In this document: piece after piece, positions 42,513 through 51,042 of the stretch | Layout: each line of letters begins with the position of its first letter | Position numbering within the stretch: the first letter of the stretch is position 1 | NCBI GenBank assembly: GCA_017642895.1 | Contig: JAEPON010000002.1 | Coordinates: forward strand, 186,001 to 250,000 | Direction of reading: 5' to 3' | Source of the DNA: Roseitalea sp. | Lineage (GTDB): Bacteria; Pseudomonadota; Alphaproteobacteria; Rhizobiales; Rhizobiaceae | Length of the DNA stretch: 64,000 nt | Notes under the pieces: model-generated | The model's input: the letters and a program-made list of their open reading frames with translations, nothing else | What the model was told of the DNA's origin: nothing | Databases searched by the model: none | Made by a program: the position numbers and the translations under genes

Positions 42513-43487
42513 ATGCTGACCAAGCCCAATGCCATGCAATCGGCCCTGCGTACGCTCTCAACCGAGCGCGACGGGCTGGGCGCACTGACGGACGCGCTGC
42601 AAAACGGGCTCGGCGAGCCGTTCGCCGCCGCCATAGCGGCGATGCGTGGCGTCAGCGGGCGTGTGATCGTCTCGGGCGTCGGCAAGAGCGGCCATATCGG
42701 CTCGAAGATGGCCGCGACCTTCGCCTCGACCGGCACGCCGGCCAGCTTCGTCCATCCGTCCGAGGCCAATCATGGCGATCTGGGCATGATCACCCGCCAC
42801 GACGCGATCATCGGCCTGTCCTGGTCGGGCGAAGCGCAGGAGCTGGGCGGCATCATCAGCTATTCCCGGCGCTTTTCCATTCCGCTGATCGCGATCACCG
42901 CCGGGGCCGCTTCGGCGCTGGCGCGCGAAGCCGACATCGTGCTGCTGCTGCCCAGAGCCGAGGAAGCCTGCCCGCACGGGCTCGCGCCGACCACCTCGTC
43001 GATCATGCAGCTTGCCATGGGCGACGCGCTCGCCGTCGCGCTGCTTGAGGAACGCGGCTTCACCGCCGCCGATTTCCGCGACTTTCACCCGGGCGGGCAG
43101 TTGGGCGCCAGCCTGACGCGCGTCGGCGATATCATGCACACGGGCGACAAGCTGCCGCTCGTTTCCTCCGGCACCTCGATGCGCGAAGCGATCATGCAAA
43201 TCTCGCAAAAAGGGTTCGGCTGCGTCGGCATCGTCCATCCCGACGGCACGCTTGCCGGCATCATCACCGATGGCGATTTGCGCCGCCATATCGACACCGA
43301 CCTTCTGGCGATGCGCGCCGACGAAGTGATGACCACCGATCCCAAGACGGTCGGCGCCGATGTGCTGGCCGCCACCGCATTGACCATCGTCAACGCCGCC
43401 TCCATCACCGCGCTGATGATTGTCGAGGATGAAAAGCCGGTCGGCATCGTGCATCTGCACGATCTCCTGCGGCTGGGCGTGGCCTGA
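42513..43487 (+). CDS. kdsD: Arabinose-5-phosphate isomerase (KpsF/GutQ/KdsD family)
   Basis: The 324-residue protein joins a SIS domain (VIVSGVGKSGHIGSKMAATFASTGTPASFVHPSEANHGDLG in pattern; core GVGKSGHIGSK and HPSEANHGDLG) to two CBS domains (MREAIMQISQKGFGCVGIV, ALMIVEDEKPVGIVHLHDLL). The SIS domain converts ribulose-5-phosphate to arabinose-5-phosphate, the precursor of KDO for LPS. The His in HGDLG is the proposed catalytic residue. A second ATG at 42534 is possible. The gene stands alone, divergent from the beta-barrel gene. Confidence 0.93.
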   Translation: MLTKPNAMQSALRTLSTERDGLGALTDALQNGLGEPFAAAIAAMRGVSGRVIVSGVGKSGHIGSKMAATFASTGTPASFVHPSEANHGDLGMITRHDAIIGLSWSGEAQELGGIISYSRRFSIPLIAITAGAASALAREADIVLLLPRAEEACPHGLAPTTSSIMQLAMGDALAVALLEERGFTAADFRDFHPGGQLGASLTRVGDIMHTGDKLPLVSSGTSMREAIMQISQKGFGCVGIVHPDGTLAGIITDGDLRRHIDTDLLAMRADEVMTTDPKTVGADVLAATALTIVNAASITALMIVEDEKPVGIVHLHDLLRLGVA

Positions 43488-43514
43488 CACGGGTCGGCGG
43501 AGCGGCCAACTGTC

Positions 43515-43982
43515 CTATATATGGAACACGTGGAAGCTTTCCGGCGCTCCGGCGGCGATCTTCTTCAGATAGCGAACATGCATGTCGAAATGCTCGGTGA
43601 TCGTCGCCACATAGGCGTCACGCGGATAGTCCCGCGATCCTTTCTTGTACGGCACACGAAGATCGCCCGGCAATTCAGGCAGCTTTTGGAGAAGACAGGC
43701 ATGCGCCTGGCCGATCATGACGATGAGCGCCGCGTCGTCGTGCCGCGCGTTCAGTTCCTGCGCCTTGCGGTTGATCGCCTTGTAGGTTCCGCGCAGCACG
43801 TCCGGCGCCTCACCGGCCGCCAGCGCCGTCACGACGGCCGCATAGTAGCCATGCCAGAACGCCATGTGGCGCAAATCATGTGACCGCACCTTGGCCGGCA
43901 CCCGCTCATCGAGCACTGCTTCCCGGTAAGAGCCGACCATATTGTCGAGCTGCTGCATCAATACCGTCGGCGCATTGGTCAT
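43515..43982 (-). CDS. Uncharacterised cytoplasmic protein
   Basis: The 155-residue protein has no signal, membrane helix or motif I recognise. It has a helical look, with His/Asp residues spread through it (SHDLRHMAFWHGYYAAV, ARHDDAALIVMIGQAHA, TITEHFDMHVRYLKKI). Such His-rich helices could hold a metal or bind nucleotides, but nothing is provable. GC content and codon use match the surroundings, so it is an ordinary chromosomal gene. An upstream TTG at 44000 is the alternative start. It is convergent with the KdsD gene (27 bp) and 75 bp upstream of the end of hemH. Confidence 0.65.
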   Translation of the reverse strand: MTNAPTVLMQQLDNMVGSYREAVLDERVPAKVRSHDLRHMAFWHGYYAAVVTALAAGEAPDVLRGTYKAINRKAQELNARHDDAALIVMIGQAHACLLQKLPELPGDLRVPYKKGSRDYPRDAYVATITEHFDMHVRYLKKIAAGAPESFHVFHI

Positions 43983-44057
43983 CGGCCGGTCATGGAACAA
44001 TTCTGCAGGCGGGCATCCTGACCCAGGCCTTGGGGCTTCAACAGCGCGGCCGGAGGG

Positions 44058-45122
44058 TCAGGCCCAGCCCTGAAGTTCGCGGCGCACCAGCGTCTCGATG
44101 ACGCTCATCCCTTCGGGACTGTCATTGAGGCACGCAATGTGGGTGTAGTGGGTGCCGCCCGCTTCCTCGAAGATCTCCGCGCCCTCGCCGGCGATCTCCT
44201 CAAGCGTTTCAAGGCAATCGGACACGAAACCGGGATTGAAGGTGGCGATCCTGGTGATGCCCTCGGCGGGCAGCGCTTCCAGCGTCTTGTCGGTATAGGG
44301 CTGGAGCCATTCCTCCGGGCCGAAACGGGACTGGAAGCAGGTCATCAGCCGGCCCTTCTCCCAGCCCAGCCGCTGCTCGAGCAGGCGCGATGTCTTGTGG
44401 CAATGGCAATGATAGGGATCACCGCGTTTGAAATAGCTCTGGGGAATGCCGTGATAGGAGGCGATCACCCGCTGCGGCTCGAAATCGAGCGTTGCCAGAT
44501 GCGCCTCGATCGAACGCGCCAGCGCCTCGATATAGACCGGTTCGTCATGATAGGCCGGTACGGTCCTCACTGCCGGCATGAAGCGCGTCTTCGACAGCGC
44601 CTCGAACACCTTGTCGTTCACCGTCGCCGTCGTCGTCGCCGAATATTGCGGATAGAGCGGAAAGGCGACGATCCGGTCGCAGCCCTGATCGCGCAATGCC
44701 TCGATGCGCGATGCGATCGACGGATTGCCGTAGCGCATGCCCCAGTCGACGACGACATTTTCGTGCGCCTTGAGCGCTTCGGCGAGCTTTTCGGCCTGCG
44801 AACGCGTATAGGTGCGCAGGTAGCTCTCGTCCTTGTCCTTGTTCCAGATTTCCTCATAGGCCTTGCCGACGCGTCCGGGACGCGTGTTCAGCACGATGCC
44901 GTAGAGGATCGGATACCACAGCGCCTTGGGCCATTCGATCACCCGGCTGTCGGTCAGGAATTCGCGCAGATAGCGCCGCATCGAGCGAAAATCGGTGCCG
45001 TCCGGCGTGCCAAGATTGATCAGAAGCACGCCAACCTTGCCGATCCGCACGACGGGATGATCGCCCGGCAGCGGTCCGACGCGTTTGGCAAGGGCACGAT
45101 CGACGGTCGACTTCATGTTCAT
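44058..45122 (-). CDS. hemH: Ferrochelatase HemH
   Basis: Ferrochelatase inserts iron into protoporphyrin IX, the last step of heme synthesis. The 354-residue product has VGVLLINLGTPDG, DWGMRYGNPSI, FPLYPQYSATTTAT, the catalytic-His segment ASYHGIPQSYFKRGDPYHCHC in pattern (core YHGIPQSYFKRGDPY) and TFNPGFVSDCLETLEEI with the conserved Glu. All are normal for the family. GGGAATTC stands before the first ATG at 45122; a second ATG is at 45116. Nearness to an Omp10-like lipoprotein is typical of Rhizobiales. Confidence 0.96.
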   Translation of the reverse strand: MNMKSTVDRALAKRVGPLPGDHPVVRIGKVGVLLINLGTPDGTDFRSMRRYLREFLTDSRVIEWPKALWYPILYGIVLNTRPGRVGKAYEEIWNKDKDESYLRTYTRSQAEKLAEALKAHENVVVDWGMRYGNPSIASRIEALRDQGCDRIVAFPLYPQYSATTTATVNDKVFEALSKTRFMPAVRTVPAYHDEPVYIEALARSIEAHLATLDFEPQRVIASYHGIPQSYFKRGDPYHCHCHKTSRLLEQRLGWEKGRLMTCFQSRFGPEEWLQPYTDKTLEALPAEGITRIATFNPGFVSDCLETLEEIAGEGAEIFEEAGGTHYTHIACLNDSPEGMSVIETLVRRELQGWA

Positions 45123-45283
45123 GGCGAATTCCCGTGTCGGATCACAAACTAAGCCCCGTGGGCGCAAATTCAATGCGGCAATTGGGTCACGCATCGGCCG
45201 GCAAGACGATCCAGACGGCCTGAAAGACAATGCCCGCCGCAAACGCGGCGGGCACAAAGTCTACGCGGCTGGGATCAAATGGA

Positions 45284-47296
45284 TCAGGGCGCCGGCACGA
45301 CGATTTCGGTGCCGATCTCCAGCCCCGTGGCCTGATATTGCGGGTTGGCCTCATCGAGTTTGGGCCACATTTCCGGATCGCCGTAGAACCTTTCCGCCAG
45401 GTCCCAATAGGTGTCGCCGGCCTCGATGACATGGGTTTCGCCCAACGCCATTTCTTCTTCGGCCATTTCTTCTTCGGCCATGGCATCTTCGGTCGAGGCT
45501 TCTTCCGTCATGGCGTCTTCAGCCATCTCCTCGGCCGGCGCCTCCTCGGTGTCGATCATCGGACCTTCGCTCGACAGCGTTTCGGCCGCCAGCGCCGTCT
45601 CCGGCGGCACGACTTCGGTCTCCTCGGCAGCAGCCTCTTCCTCGGCCATGGCCTCGTCCGCACCATCGTCCATCATCGCGTCGGCGGCGGCCATGATGCG
45701 GCCGTCCGTATAGGGCGAATAGGGCGCATTCTCCGTCAGATAATCGGCAACCACCTGCTCAAGGCCGGGTCCGAAATCATAAGCGTTCGTCGCGTTGGAG
45801 GCGAACATGGCATAGCCGTCACCGCCATTGCGCATGAAATTGTTGGACACAACGCCATAGGTGGCGTCCGCGTCGAGCGGCGTCGCATTGCCGTCCGCAT
45901 CGACCACCATCACGTCCGAGATGCGGCTGCCCGGCTCGGCGCCGGCGTCGAACACATAGCTCAGACCGGCGACCTGCGGGAACCGTCCGGCGCCTTCCTC
46001 GATCTGACCCACGCCGTTTTCGAGCGCGGCGACGATATCGGCGCCCGAAAGCTGGAAGGTCGCAAGCGTGTTCTGGAACGGCAGCACGGTGAGCACCTCG
46101 CCCATCGTGACCTCGCCCGCGTCAATGGATGCGCGCAGCCCGCCGCCATTCTGGATAGCGATCTGGATGCCCTGGTCGCGCACCCGGTCGAGCATTGCGT
46201 CCGCCACCAGATTGCCCATCGAGCATTCCATCGCCCGGCACACTTCGCGGCTACCCTCGATGGCATCGGTCGTCTCGCCCACGGGACGCGCCTTGAGTTC
46301 CTCGATCGGGCCGCCCAGTTCGGCGACGCGCGCAACGAACCCCTCGTCCGGGGTGACCGAAGCGTCGAGCAGGTGCGGCTCGCCCTCGGCGGAAACCACA
46401 TTGCCCTCATCATCGAAGACGACGCGCAACTCGCCCAGATATTTCGAGTAGGCATAGGCCTGCACGATCGGCACATCCTGCCCGGACGGGTTCTGCACCA
46501 TCACCGGATAGGTGTCGGCCGCATCCTCGTCGGTGTTGGACAAAAGCGTGTGCGAATGTCCGCCGACGATCACGTCGATGCCGTCCACAGCCGCGGCAAT
46601 CTCGCGGTCGCGCGGCAGGCCGACATGCGACAGAAGAATGATCTTGTTGACGCCCTCGGCCTCCAGTTCGGCGACCGCGCCCTGCAAATAGCCCGTTTCC
46701 TCGATCAGCAGGATCGTCGGGCCGGGCGAGGATGTTTCATCGGTATCGGTCGCCAGCACCGAGACGATGCCGATCTTCTCGCCGCCCACCTCCTTGATGA
46801 TGTAGCCGTCGATCATGTCGGCGACGGGCGAACTGGCGCCGGCCAGCGTGTTGCCCGAGATCACCGGGAACTCGGCGGCTTCGATGAACGTCCTGAGCGC
46901 TTCGGGTCCGTCATCGAACTCGTGATTGCCGACAGCCATGGCGTCAAAGCCGATGCCGTTCATGAATTCGACGGCCGCCTCGCCCTTGTAGGTGGTGTAG
47001 AACAGCGAGCCCTGGAACTGGTCGCCGGCGTCAAGCACCAGGACGTTCGCCCCTTCCTCGCCCAGTGCCGCGCGGCGCTCGTCGATCTTGGCCTTGACGC
47101 GCGCGACACCGCCAAAGCACTTGCCTTCGCCCTCATCCTCGGCGCTGCAGGTGGAATCGAACCGGTTGATCGGCTCGATGCGCGAGTGCAGATCGTTGAT
47201 ATGAAGGATGTCGAGCGTGTAATCGGCCGCCGCGTTCCCGGTGTTCAAAGCCACCGCCGATACGCTCAGCGCCATCAGCATCGCCGTCTTTTTCAT
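45284..47296 (-). CDS. Exported 5'-nucleotidase/2',3'-cyclic phosphodiesterase fused to a LysM domain
   Basis: The 670-residue protein has a signal peptide (ALSVSAVALNTGNAAA), a calcineurin-like metal-phosphoesterase domain (HINDLHSRI, DAGDQFQGSLF, GNHEFDDG, GGHSHTLL), a 5'-nucleotidase C-terminal domain (IAIQNGGGLRASID, VSNNFMRNGGDGYAMF), then an acidic linker of about 78 residues with repeats of the type MAEEE, and a LysM domain at about 619-670 (THVIEAGDTYWDLAERFYGD). LysM binds peptidoglycan, so the enzyme is probably held in the cell wall. It should release phosphate from nucleotides in the periplasm. CGGAGG precedes the ATG. The combination is uncommon. Confidence 0.9.
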   Translation of the reverse strand: MKKTAMLMALSVSAVALNTGNAAADYTLDILHINDLHSRIEPINRFDSTCSAEDEGEGKCFGGVARVKAKIDERRAALGEEGANVLVLDAGDQFQGSLFYTTYKGEAAVEFMNGIGFDAMAVGNHEFDDGPEALRTFIEAAEFPVISGNTLAGASSPVADMIDGYIIKEVGGEKIGIVSVLATDTDETSSPGPTILLIEETGYLQGAVAELEAEGVNKIILLSHVGLPRDREIAAAVDGIDVIVGGHSHTLLSNTDEDAADTYPVMVQNPSGQDVPIVQAYAYSKYLGELRVVFDDEGNVVSAEGEPHLLDASVTPDEGFVARVAELGGPIEELKARPVGETTDAIEGSREVCRAMECSMGNLVADAMLDRVRDQGIQIAIQNGGGLRASIDAGEVTMGEVLTVLPFQNTLATFQLSGADIVAALENGVGQIEEGAGRFPQVAGLSYVFDAGAEPGSRISDVMVVDADGNATPLDADATYGVVSNNFMRNGGDGYAMFASNATNAYDFGPGLEQVVADYLTENAPYSPYTDGRIMAAADAMMDDGADEAMAEEEAAAEETEVVPPETALAAETLSSEGPMIDTEEAPAEEMAEDAMTEEASTEDAMAEEEMAEEEMALGETHVIEAGDTYWDLAERFYGDPEMWPKLDEANPQYQATGLEIGTEIVVPAP

Positions 47297-47452
47297 GAGA
47301 TCCTCCGTCTGCACATAACCGCGCCGAAACGCTTCCGCCCCGGCTTATCAGGAAGCTATGTGACAGCCATTTGACGGGAACGTCAACGGCTTTCGGTCGC
47401 CGCGTGGCGATGGTCTGGCCACGTCTCGCCGGGCGGTTGCAATCCGGGCGTG

Positions 47453-47875
47453 TCAGGACACCGCAGCGTTGCGGATGAGTTGAAACTGCTGGCCGCCGTC
47501 ATTGGTGCAATTGAGTGTGGTCGGATTGGCCAGAATGCAGTTTGCGCGAATGCGCGTCTGGCGCAGCAGCGAAAAATAGTCGAGCGCGACGGATTCGCGG
47601 CTCGTATAGACATAGGTGCCTTCGGCGACACGGTTGCCTGTGTCATTGGCAACGCTGACGAAACGGCCGCTGGTCAGGCTGGCGGTCGCCACGCCGCCCG
47701 TATCGCCCCAGGTGCCGTCGATCACGCCGACATTGGCCGGCGCCCGGGCGCTGCCGCCACCGCCGGGCGCGGCGATCGTGCAGCCGGCCAGTGCCACCGC
47801 ACCCGCCGCCATTGCCGCAAACCTCAGCGCCCGGACCGGACCAGACCCGCGCGCCTTCATCACAGTTGAACCCAT
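47453..47875 (-). CDS. Omp10-like outer membrane lipoprotein
   Basis: The 140-residue protein has a lipoprotein signal with lipobox ALAGC (Cys near residue 32) and a mature domain that follows the Brucella Omp10 pattern: GTWGD..GVATASLTSGRF, NRVAEGTYVYTSRESVALDYFSLLR, ANCILANPTTLNCTNDGGQQFQLIRN (key ANCILANPTTLNC, two Cys). The fold resembles the AprI/Inh barrel. It is anchored in the outer membrane; function unknown. GGAGA lies 7 bp before the ATG at 47875; ATG at 47881 and 47860 are alternatives. Upstream begins a MITE-like repeat, and hemH is near, as in Brucella. Confidence 0.8.
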   Translation of the reverse strand: MGSTVMKARGSGPVRALRFAAMAAGAVALAGCTIAAPGGGGSARAPANVGVIDGTWGDTGGVATASLTSGRFVSVANDTGNRVAEGTYVYTSRESVALDYFSLLRQTRIRANCILANPTTLNCTNDGGQQFQLIRNAAVS

Positions 47876-47913
47876 GACCATTCTCCGTTCATGCCCCCGT
47901 CTGTGCCAATTTA

Positions 47914-48259
47914 GAGCGGTTCATGTTTAGATGGAAGCGGATTGATGGACAGGATTTTTCGCGGCGGCAAGGAGAAGACCGCAGTGCGATCTGAGGATCC
48001 CCTGGGTCAAGCCCGGGGGCAGGCTTTGAGGATTTCGACGCTGCCCTCCGCGGAAAAGATGTCCAAGCCGGAACGCCTCAAGCCATTGACGGATAACGAA
48101 TTTTTCCCATCGCCCGAGCTTGGTCTTTTGCGTTCTGGACAGCGTTGCGCGCGCCTGAGCCTGCCCTCGGGCTTGACCCGAGGGGTGCCTGAACCGCGTC
48201 GCCTTGCCAGACCACAAAAACCCGGCGCTCAAACGATTCCAGCCAAACATGAACCGCTC
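47914..48259. repeat. MITE-like nested inverted-repeat element (346 bp), the only gene-free stretch over 300 bp
   Basis: The ends are inverted repeats: GAGCGGTTCATGTTT (47914-47928) is the exact complement of 48245-48259, extended to 26 bp with three mismatches. Inside, a second inverted pair of about 27 bp, carrying GGGTCAAGCCC, is at 47998-48024 and 48152-48182 on opposite strands. No gene over about 60 codons is convincing in it, and no target-site duplication is seen. It is probably a non-autonomous or palindromic intergenic repeat of the kind common in Rhizobiales, sitting between the Omp10-like and DUF3445 genes. Confidence 0.7.
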
Positions 48260-48290
48260 CGGAACAATCGCCGGGAAGACGGAACCCGCT

Positions 48291-49199
48291 TCATGGACCG
48301 CCGCTCTCGAGCCAACCGGCCAGCAGGTCGCGCCCGGACTGAAGTCCCTTGTAACCGCACCCGTCGGCATCCAGTGCCCTCAAACGTGCGGCAAGCGAGG
48401 TGGCCAGCCCGTCATGGTCGAAAATGCCCGCCATCGGATCGGTGGCGACGCGGATGGTGAACAGCATGTCGCCCGTCTCCGGCAGCTTGCACAGCGTCTG
48501 GTCCTCGCAGCGCAGATGCATCTTTGCCAGCGCCGCCAGATCGTCCTCGTCGGCGAACAGGTGCGACGGATGCGGCTGCGGCCGGAACAGGCCGCCATTG
48601 TCGTGCGCCGACCAGTTCGACCGCCCGACGATCATGCCGGGCTTCAAATTGTCGAACATGCGTTCGATCAGCGCGGCCTTGCGCGTGCCCTTGGCGAAAC
48701 CGGGCACCGGCGCGTGGATTGCCGCCAGCGGGCGGTCGAACTTTTCATGCAGCGACCAGTAGGACGGAAAGCACAGGCTCGCCGCCACCAGCCGCCAGCC
48801 ATCATCATGCTTGCGCATCAGCACCAGATCGTCGGCGACAAGCCGTGACGCGGTGAGCAATGGCGCCGGGTCGGCATCATCGAGCTGAACGGGTTTGTTG
48901 GTGCCGGCGATCGCGATGCCCGGTCCCTGCCGCCGATAGACGTCCGCAAACGCCGCCGGCAGGTGTTCGGCGAGAAGACGCAACGTCTCTGATTGCGCGG
49001 CCATTGTGTCGCCGCGCGCCTTGAACACATCGTCCCGCCGCGCGGCGATCAGCGCATTCTTTTCGGCCAGGTTCGCCACGAGCCGCCCATCCGGCGCCAA
49101 CCATATGGCCGGATCGTCCAGCGGCGCGAGCCCGATCGTGAACGCTTCGGGATAGGTCTGGCGTGCGAACGTGCCCGCCGCCGGAAGACGCGCGCTCAC
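48291..49199 (-). CDS. DUF3445 (heme-dependent oxidative N-demethylase-like) protein
   Basis: The 302-residue protein matches DUF3445: DDPAIWLAPDGRLVANLAEKNALI, LVADDLVLMRKHDDGWRLVAASLCFPSYWSLHEKFDRPLAAIHAPVPGF in pattern (core FPSYWSLHEKFDRPLAAIHAPV), and RSNWSAHDNG. Members with heme carry out oxidative N-demethylation in choline or dimethylamine metabolism; whether this one binds heme is inferred from the family. The start is a GTG with only a weak GAAGG before it. A 33-codon frame and 126 bp of intergenic DNA lie upstream. Confidence 0.85.
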   Translation of the reverse strand: MSARLPAAGTFARQTYPEAFTIGLAPLDDPAIWLAPDGRLVANLAEKNALIAARRDDVFKARGDTMAAQSETLRLLAEHLPAAFADVYRRQGPGIAIAGTNKPVQLDDADPAPLLTASRLVADDLVLMRKHDDGWRLVAASLCFPSYWSLHEKFDRPLAAIHAPVPGFAKGTRKAALIERMFDNLKPGMIVGRSNWSAHDNGGLFRPQPHPSHLFADEDDLAALAKMHLRCEDQTLCKLPETGDMLFTIRVATDPMAGIFDHDGLATSLAARLRALDADGCGYKGLQSGRDLLAGWLESGGP

Positions 49200-49325
49200 G
49201 CCTTCGGCACTTTGTCACATGCAAGCGGAGCAGCCGCGCGCCCGCCAAGGCGGCCGCCAACGGATGCTCCTGCGCGGTTCATGCCGGCGGCCGCGATCCC
49301 GCTCGTGGCGGGAGGCGCGCTTTGG

Positions 49326-49427
49326 TCAGGATGCTTTGGGTTTGGCCTTGGACTGCGCTGCGGCGTCCTTTTTGGCCTGTTTCGATGCGAGTGTTTTGAC
49401 GACAGTTGCTGCGGGACCACCGGACAT
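49326..49427 (-). CDS. Putative 33-residue basic protein
   Basis: An ATG 8 bp after a clear AAGGAG opens a 33-codon frame that ends in a Lys/Ala-rich tail (KQAKKDAAAQSKAKPKAS). No family is recognised. The strong ribosome-binding site makes translation credible. The start codon lies in the 12-bp palindrome CGGACATGTCCG. It could be a real small protein or chance. Confidence 0.4.
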   Translation of the reverse strand: MSGGPAATVVKTLASKQAKKDAAAQSKAKPKAS

Positions 49428-49567
49428 GTCCGTTTCTCCTTCATCCTGGTTACGGAACCGCCGTTTGGCCTCATGCCAGCCGGCGATGGCATCGGTTTTC
49501 GGTCCGCTGATGCAAGCCCTTCCTGGCAAAACGCGCGGTCATCGGCTCCACGCGACTGCTTGACAAG

Positions 49568-49969
49568 TTACTGCGCCCCGTCCTCGAAATAGTTGCCGAA
49601 AACATCCTCAATGTTACCCGTCAGCTTGTCAATATCGAAGTCCCCCTGCATGCAGTCATAGCGGCGCTCGCCGTCCCACAGCGGCCCGAACGGGCCAAGG
49701 GCGCATTGCAGCGGCTTGGCCGCGTTGATGCCGCAGCGATTGCCGTCCAGCAGCAAGCATGCGCCCGACCGGTCAAAGGCAAGGCGGCGGACGCGAAAGC
49801 CGTCCACGACCATGTCGACGCAATAGGCGGTCACAAACGCCTGCCGGTCCATCCCCAGATGCGCCGACATGCGGTCAATGTCCTCACGGGAGACCAGGAC
49901 ACAATAATCATCGGAAAAGCCCCGGCAGCAATCGCCGCACATGGTGCATTCAAATGTGTCGCCTGCCAT
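49568..49969 (-). CDS. YkgJ family cysteine-cluster protein
   Basis: The 133-residue protein begins FECTMCGDCCRGFSDDYCVLV and has further Cys residues in SGACLLLDGNRCGI and PLQCALGPFGP, the CxxCxxCC...C arrangement of the YkgJ (zinc- or iron-chelating) family (key ECTMCGDCCRG). It probably binds a metal or Fe-S cluster. The reaction is unknown. The ATG at 49969 is the family-like start; the frame is open further upstream within the next gene. It is 6 bp downstream of an uncharacterised membrane protein, so they may be co-transcribed. Confidence 0.87.
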   Translation of the reverse strand: MAGDTFECTMCGDCCRGFSDDYCVLVSREDIDRMSAHLGMDRQAFVTAYCVDMVVDGFRVRRLAFDRSGACLLLDGNRCGINAAKPLQCALGPFGPLWDGERRYDCMQGDFDIDKLTGNIEDVFGNYFEDGAQ

Positions 49970-49974
49970 GCCGA

Positions 49975-50832
49975 TCAGTCCGCGGTTACAAAGCGATAGC
50001 GGGTCCACAACCGGTAACGGGCCGGCAGATCCTTGATCGACCAGACCATCACCGAGCCGGATTGGTCGATCTGGATGTCCTGGGTCACCGAATCGGGCCA
50101 TTCCTGCTCGGGTAGTTTGGATTCGCCCTTCAGATCGACAAAGAACGGGTCGGACAACAATTCGAACCGAAACCCCAGCGGCGCGTGGCATTCGATCCGG
50201 GCGTTATGGATCGGCAGGGTCGAGGGTATGCCCAGAATGCTTCCGTTCGAATCGAACGCCTCCGCGTCGGACCCGAGCGTCGAGATGTAGTTTTCATAGC
50301 TGATCGAATCGCCCGGCCCCAAGGGCGGCACGATCTGTGTATCGAACTCGATCTCGGAGATCTTGGAAACGAAGAACTCGGAAATCTTGTCACGCACGGT
50401 GTGCCCGCTATAGCGCATCGAGGCGATCTGGTGCGGTGAATTGCCGATGATCCGCGTGAACACTTTCGGGATTTCGGTCTTCTTCCATTTCAGGATGCTG
50501 TTGCGCGGCAGCACTTCAAGGTCGCGCTTGGACGCGTTGGTCAGCGTGTAGATGTAGCGCCCGTTGAAATCGCCATCGTCACCGAAGTACCAGATGAAAC
50601 GGCATTCATCGTAGTAAAGCGATCCTGACATGCGCTTTGCCTGCATCCTTCTGAAGATGTACGACCCGAACGATACCAGGATCAGGACGACGACAGTCGG
50701 CACGGCCCAGGCCACTGCGCTGTCCATTTGCGGGAGAAAACCGCTCCCGTACACGCCAAGTGCAAGCCCGAAATGCGAAAGAAACGTGCTGGAGGTGAAA
50801 AGGTTCTCGGCGCTAAGATAGAACTTCTTCAT
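49975..50832 (-). CDS. Uncharacterised protein with two N-terminal membrane helices
   Basis: The 285-residue protein has two hydrophobic helices (FLSHFGLALGVYGSGFL and AVAWAVPTVVVLILVSFGSYIF, near 17-62), then a basic stretch (RRMQAKRM), and a soluble domain of about 215 residues rich in beta strands and aromatic residues (FIWYFGDDGDFNGRYIYTLTN, DQSGSVMVWSIKDLPARYRLWTRY; parts only). The C-terminal domain should face the cytoplasm. No family was recognised. It lies just upstream of the YkgJ gene. GC content is slightly lower than in its neighbours. Confidence 0.65.
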   Translation of the reverse strand: MKKFYLSAENLFTSSTFLSHFGLALGVYGSGFLPQMDSAVAWAVPTVVVLILVSFGSYIFRRMQAKRMSGSLYYDECRFIWYFGDDGDFNGRYIYTLTNASKRDLEVLPRNSILKWKKTEIPKVFTRIIGNSPHQIASMRYSGHTVRDKISEFFVSKISEIEFDTQIVPPLGPGDSISYENYISTLGSDAEAFDSNGSILGIPSTLPIHNARIECHAPLGFRFELLSDPFFVDLKGESKLPEQEWPDSVTQDIQIDQSGSVMVWSIKDLPARYRLWTRYRFVTAD

Positions 50833-51042
50833 CGGTCCGGCGTGTATTTCGCCTCAATCGGCACGCGGGCACAGTGACACAGGCGATGTCGCAATGTCCA
50901 CCGATGCCCCGCGCCTGTCGCCCCAATTTTCATAAAATGCACCCGCCCGCCTTAGACCTATCGCAAGGGCGCTGTGTCAGCTTGGCGCATCGCCAATCAA
51001 CGAAATCCCGGCTTGCCGGGCTGCCAATCGACAAAAGCCGCC

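Noticed and set aside
45230..47374. 714-residue open frame on the plus strand
   Set aside because: Composition is that of an antisense shadow of a high-GC gene; the opposite strand encodes a complete 5'-nucleotidase.
49200..49325. A gene between the DUF3445 gene and the 33-codon frame
   Set aside because: Open frames here are short, lack start signals and overlap the flanking genes on the other strand.
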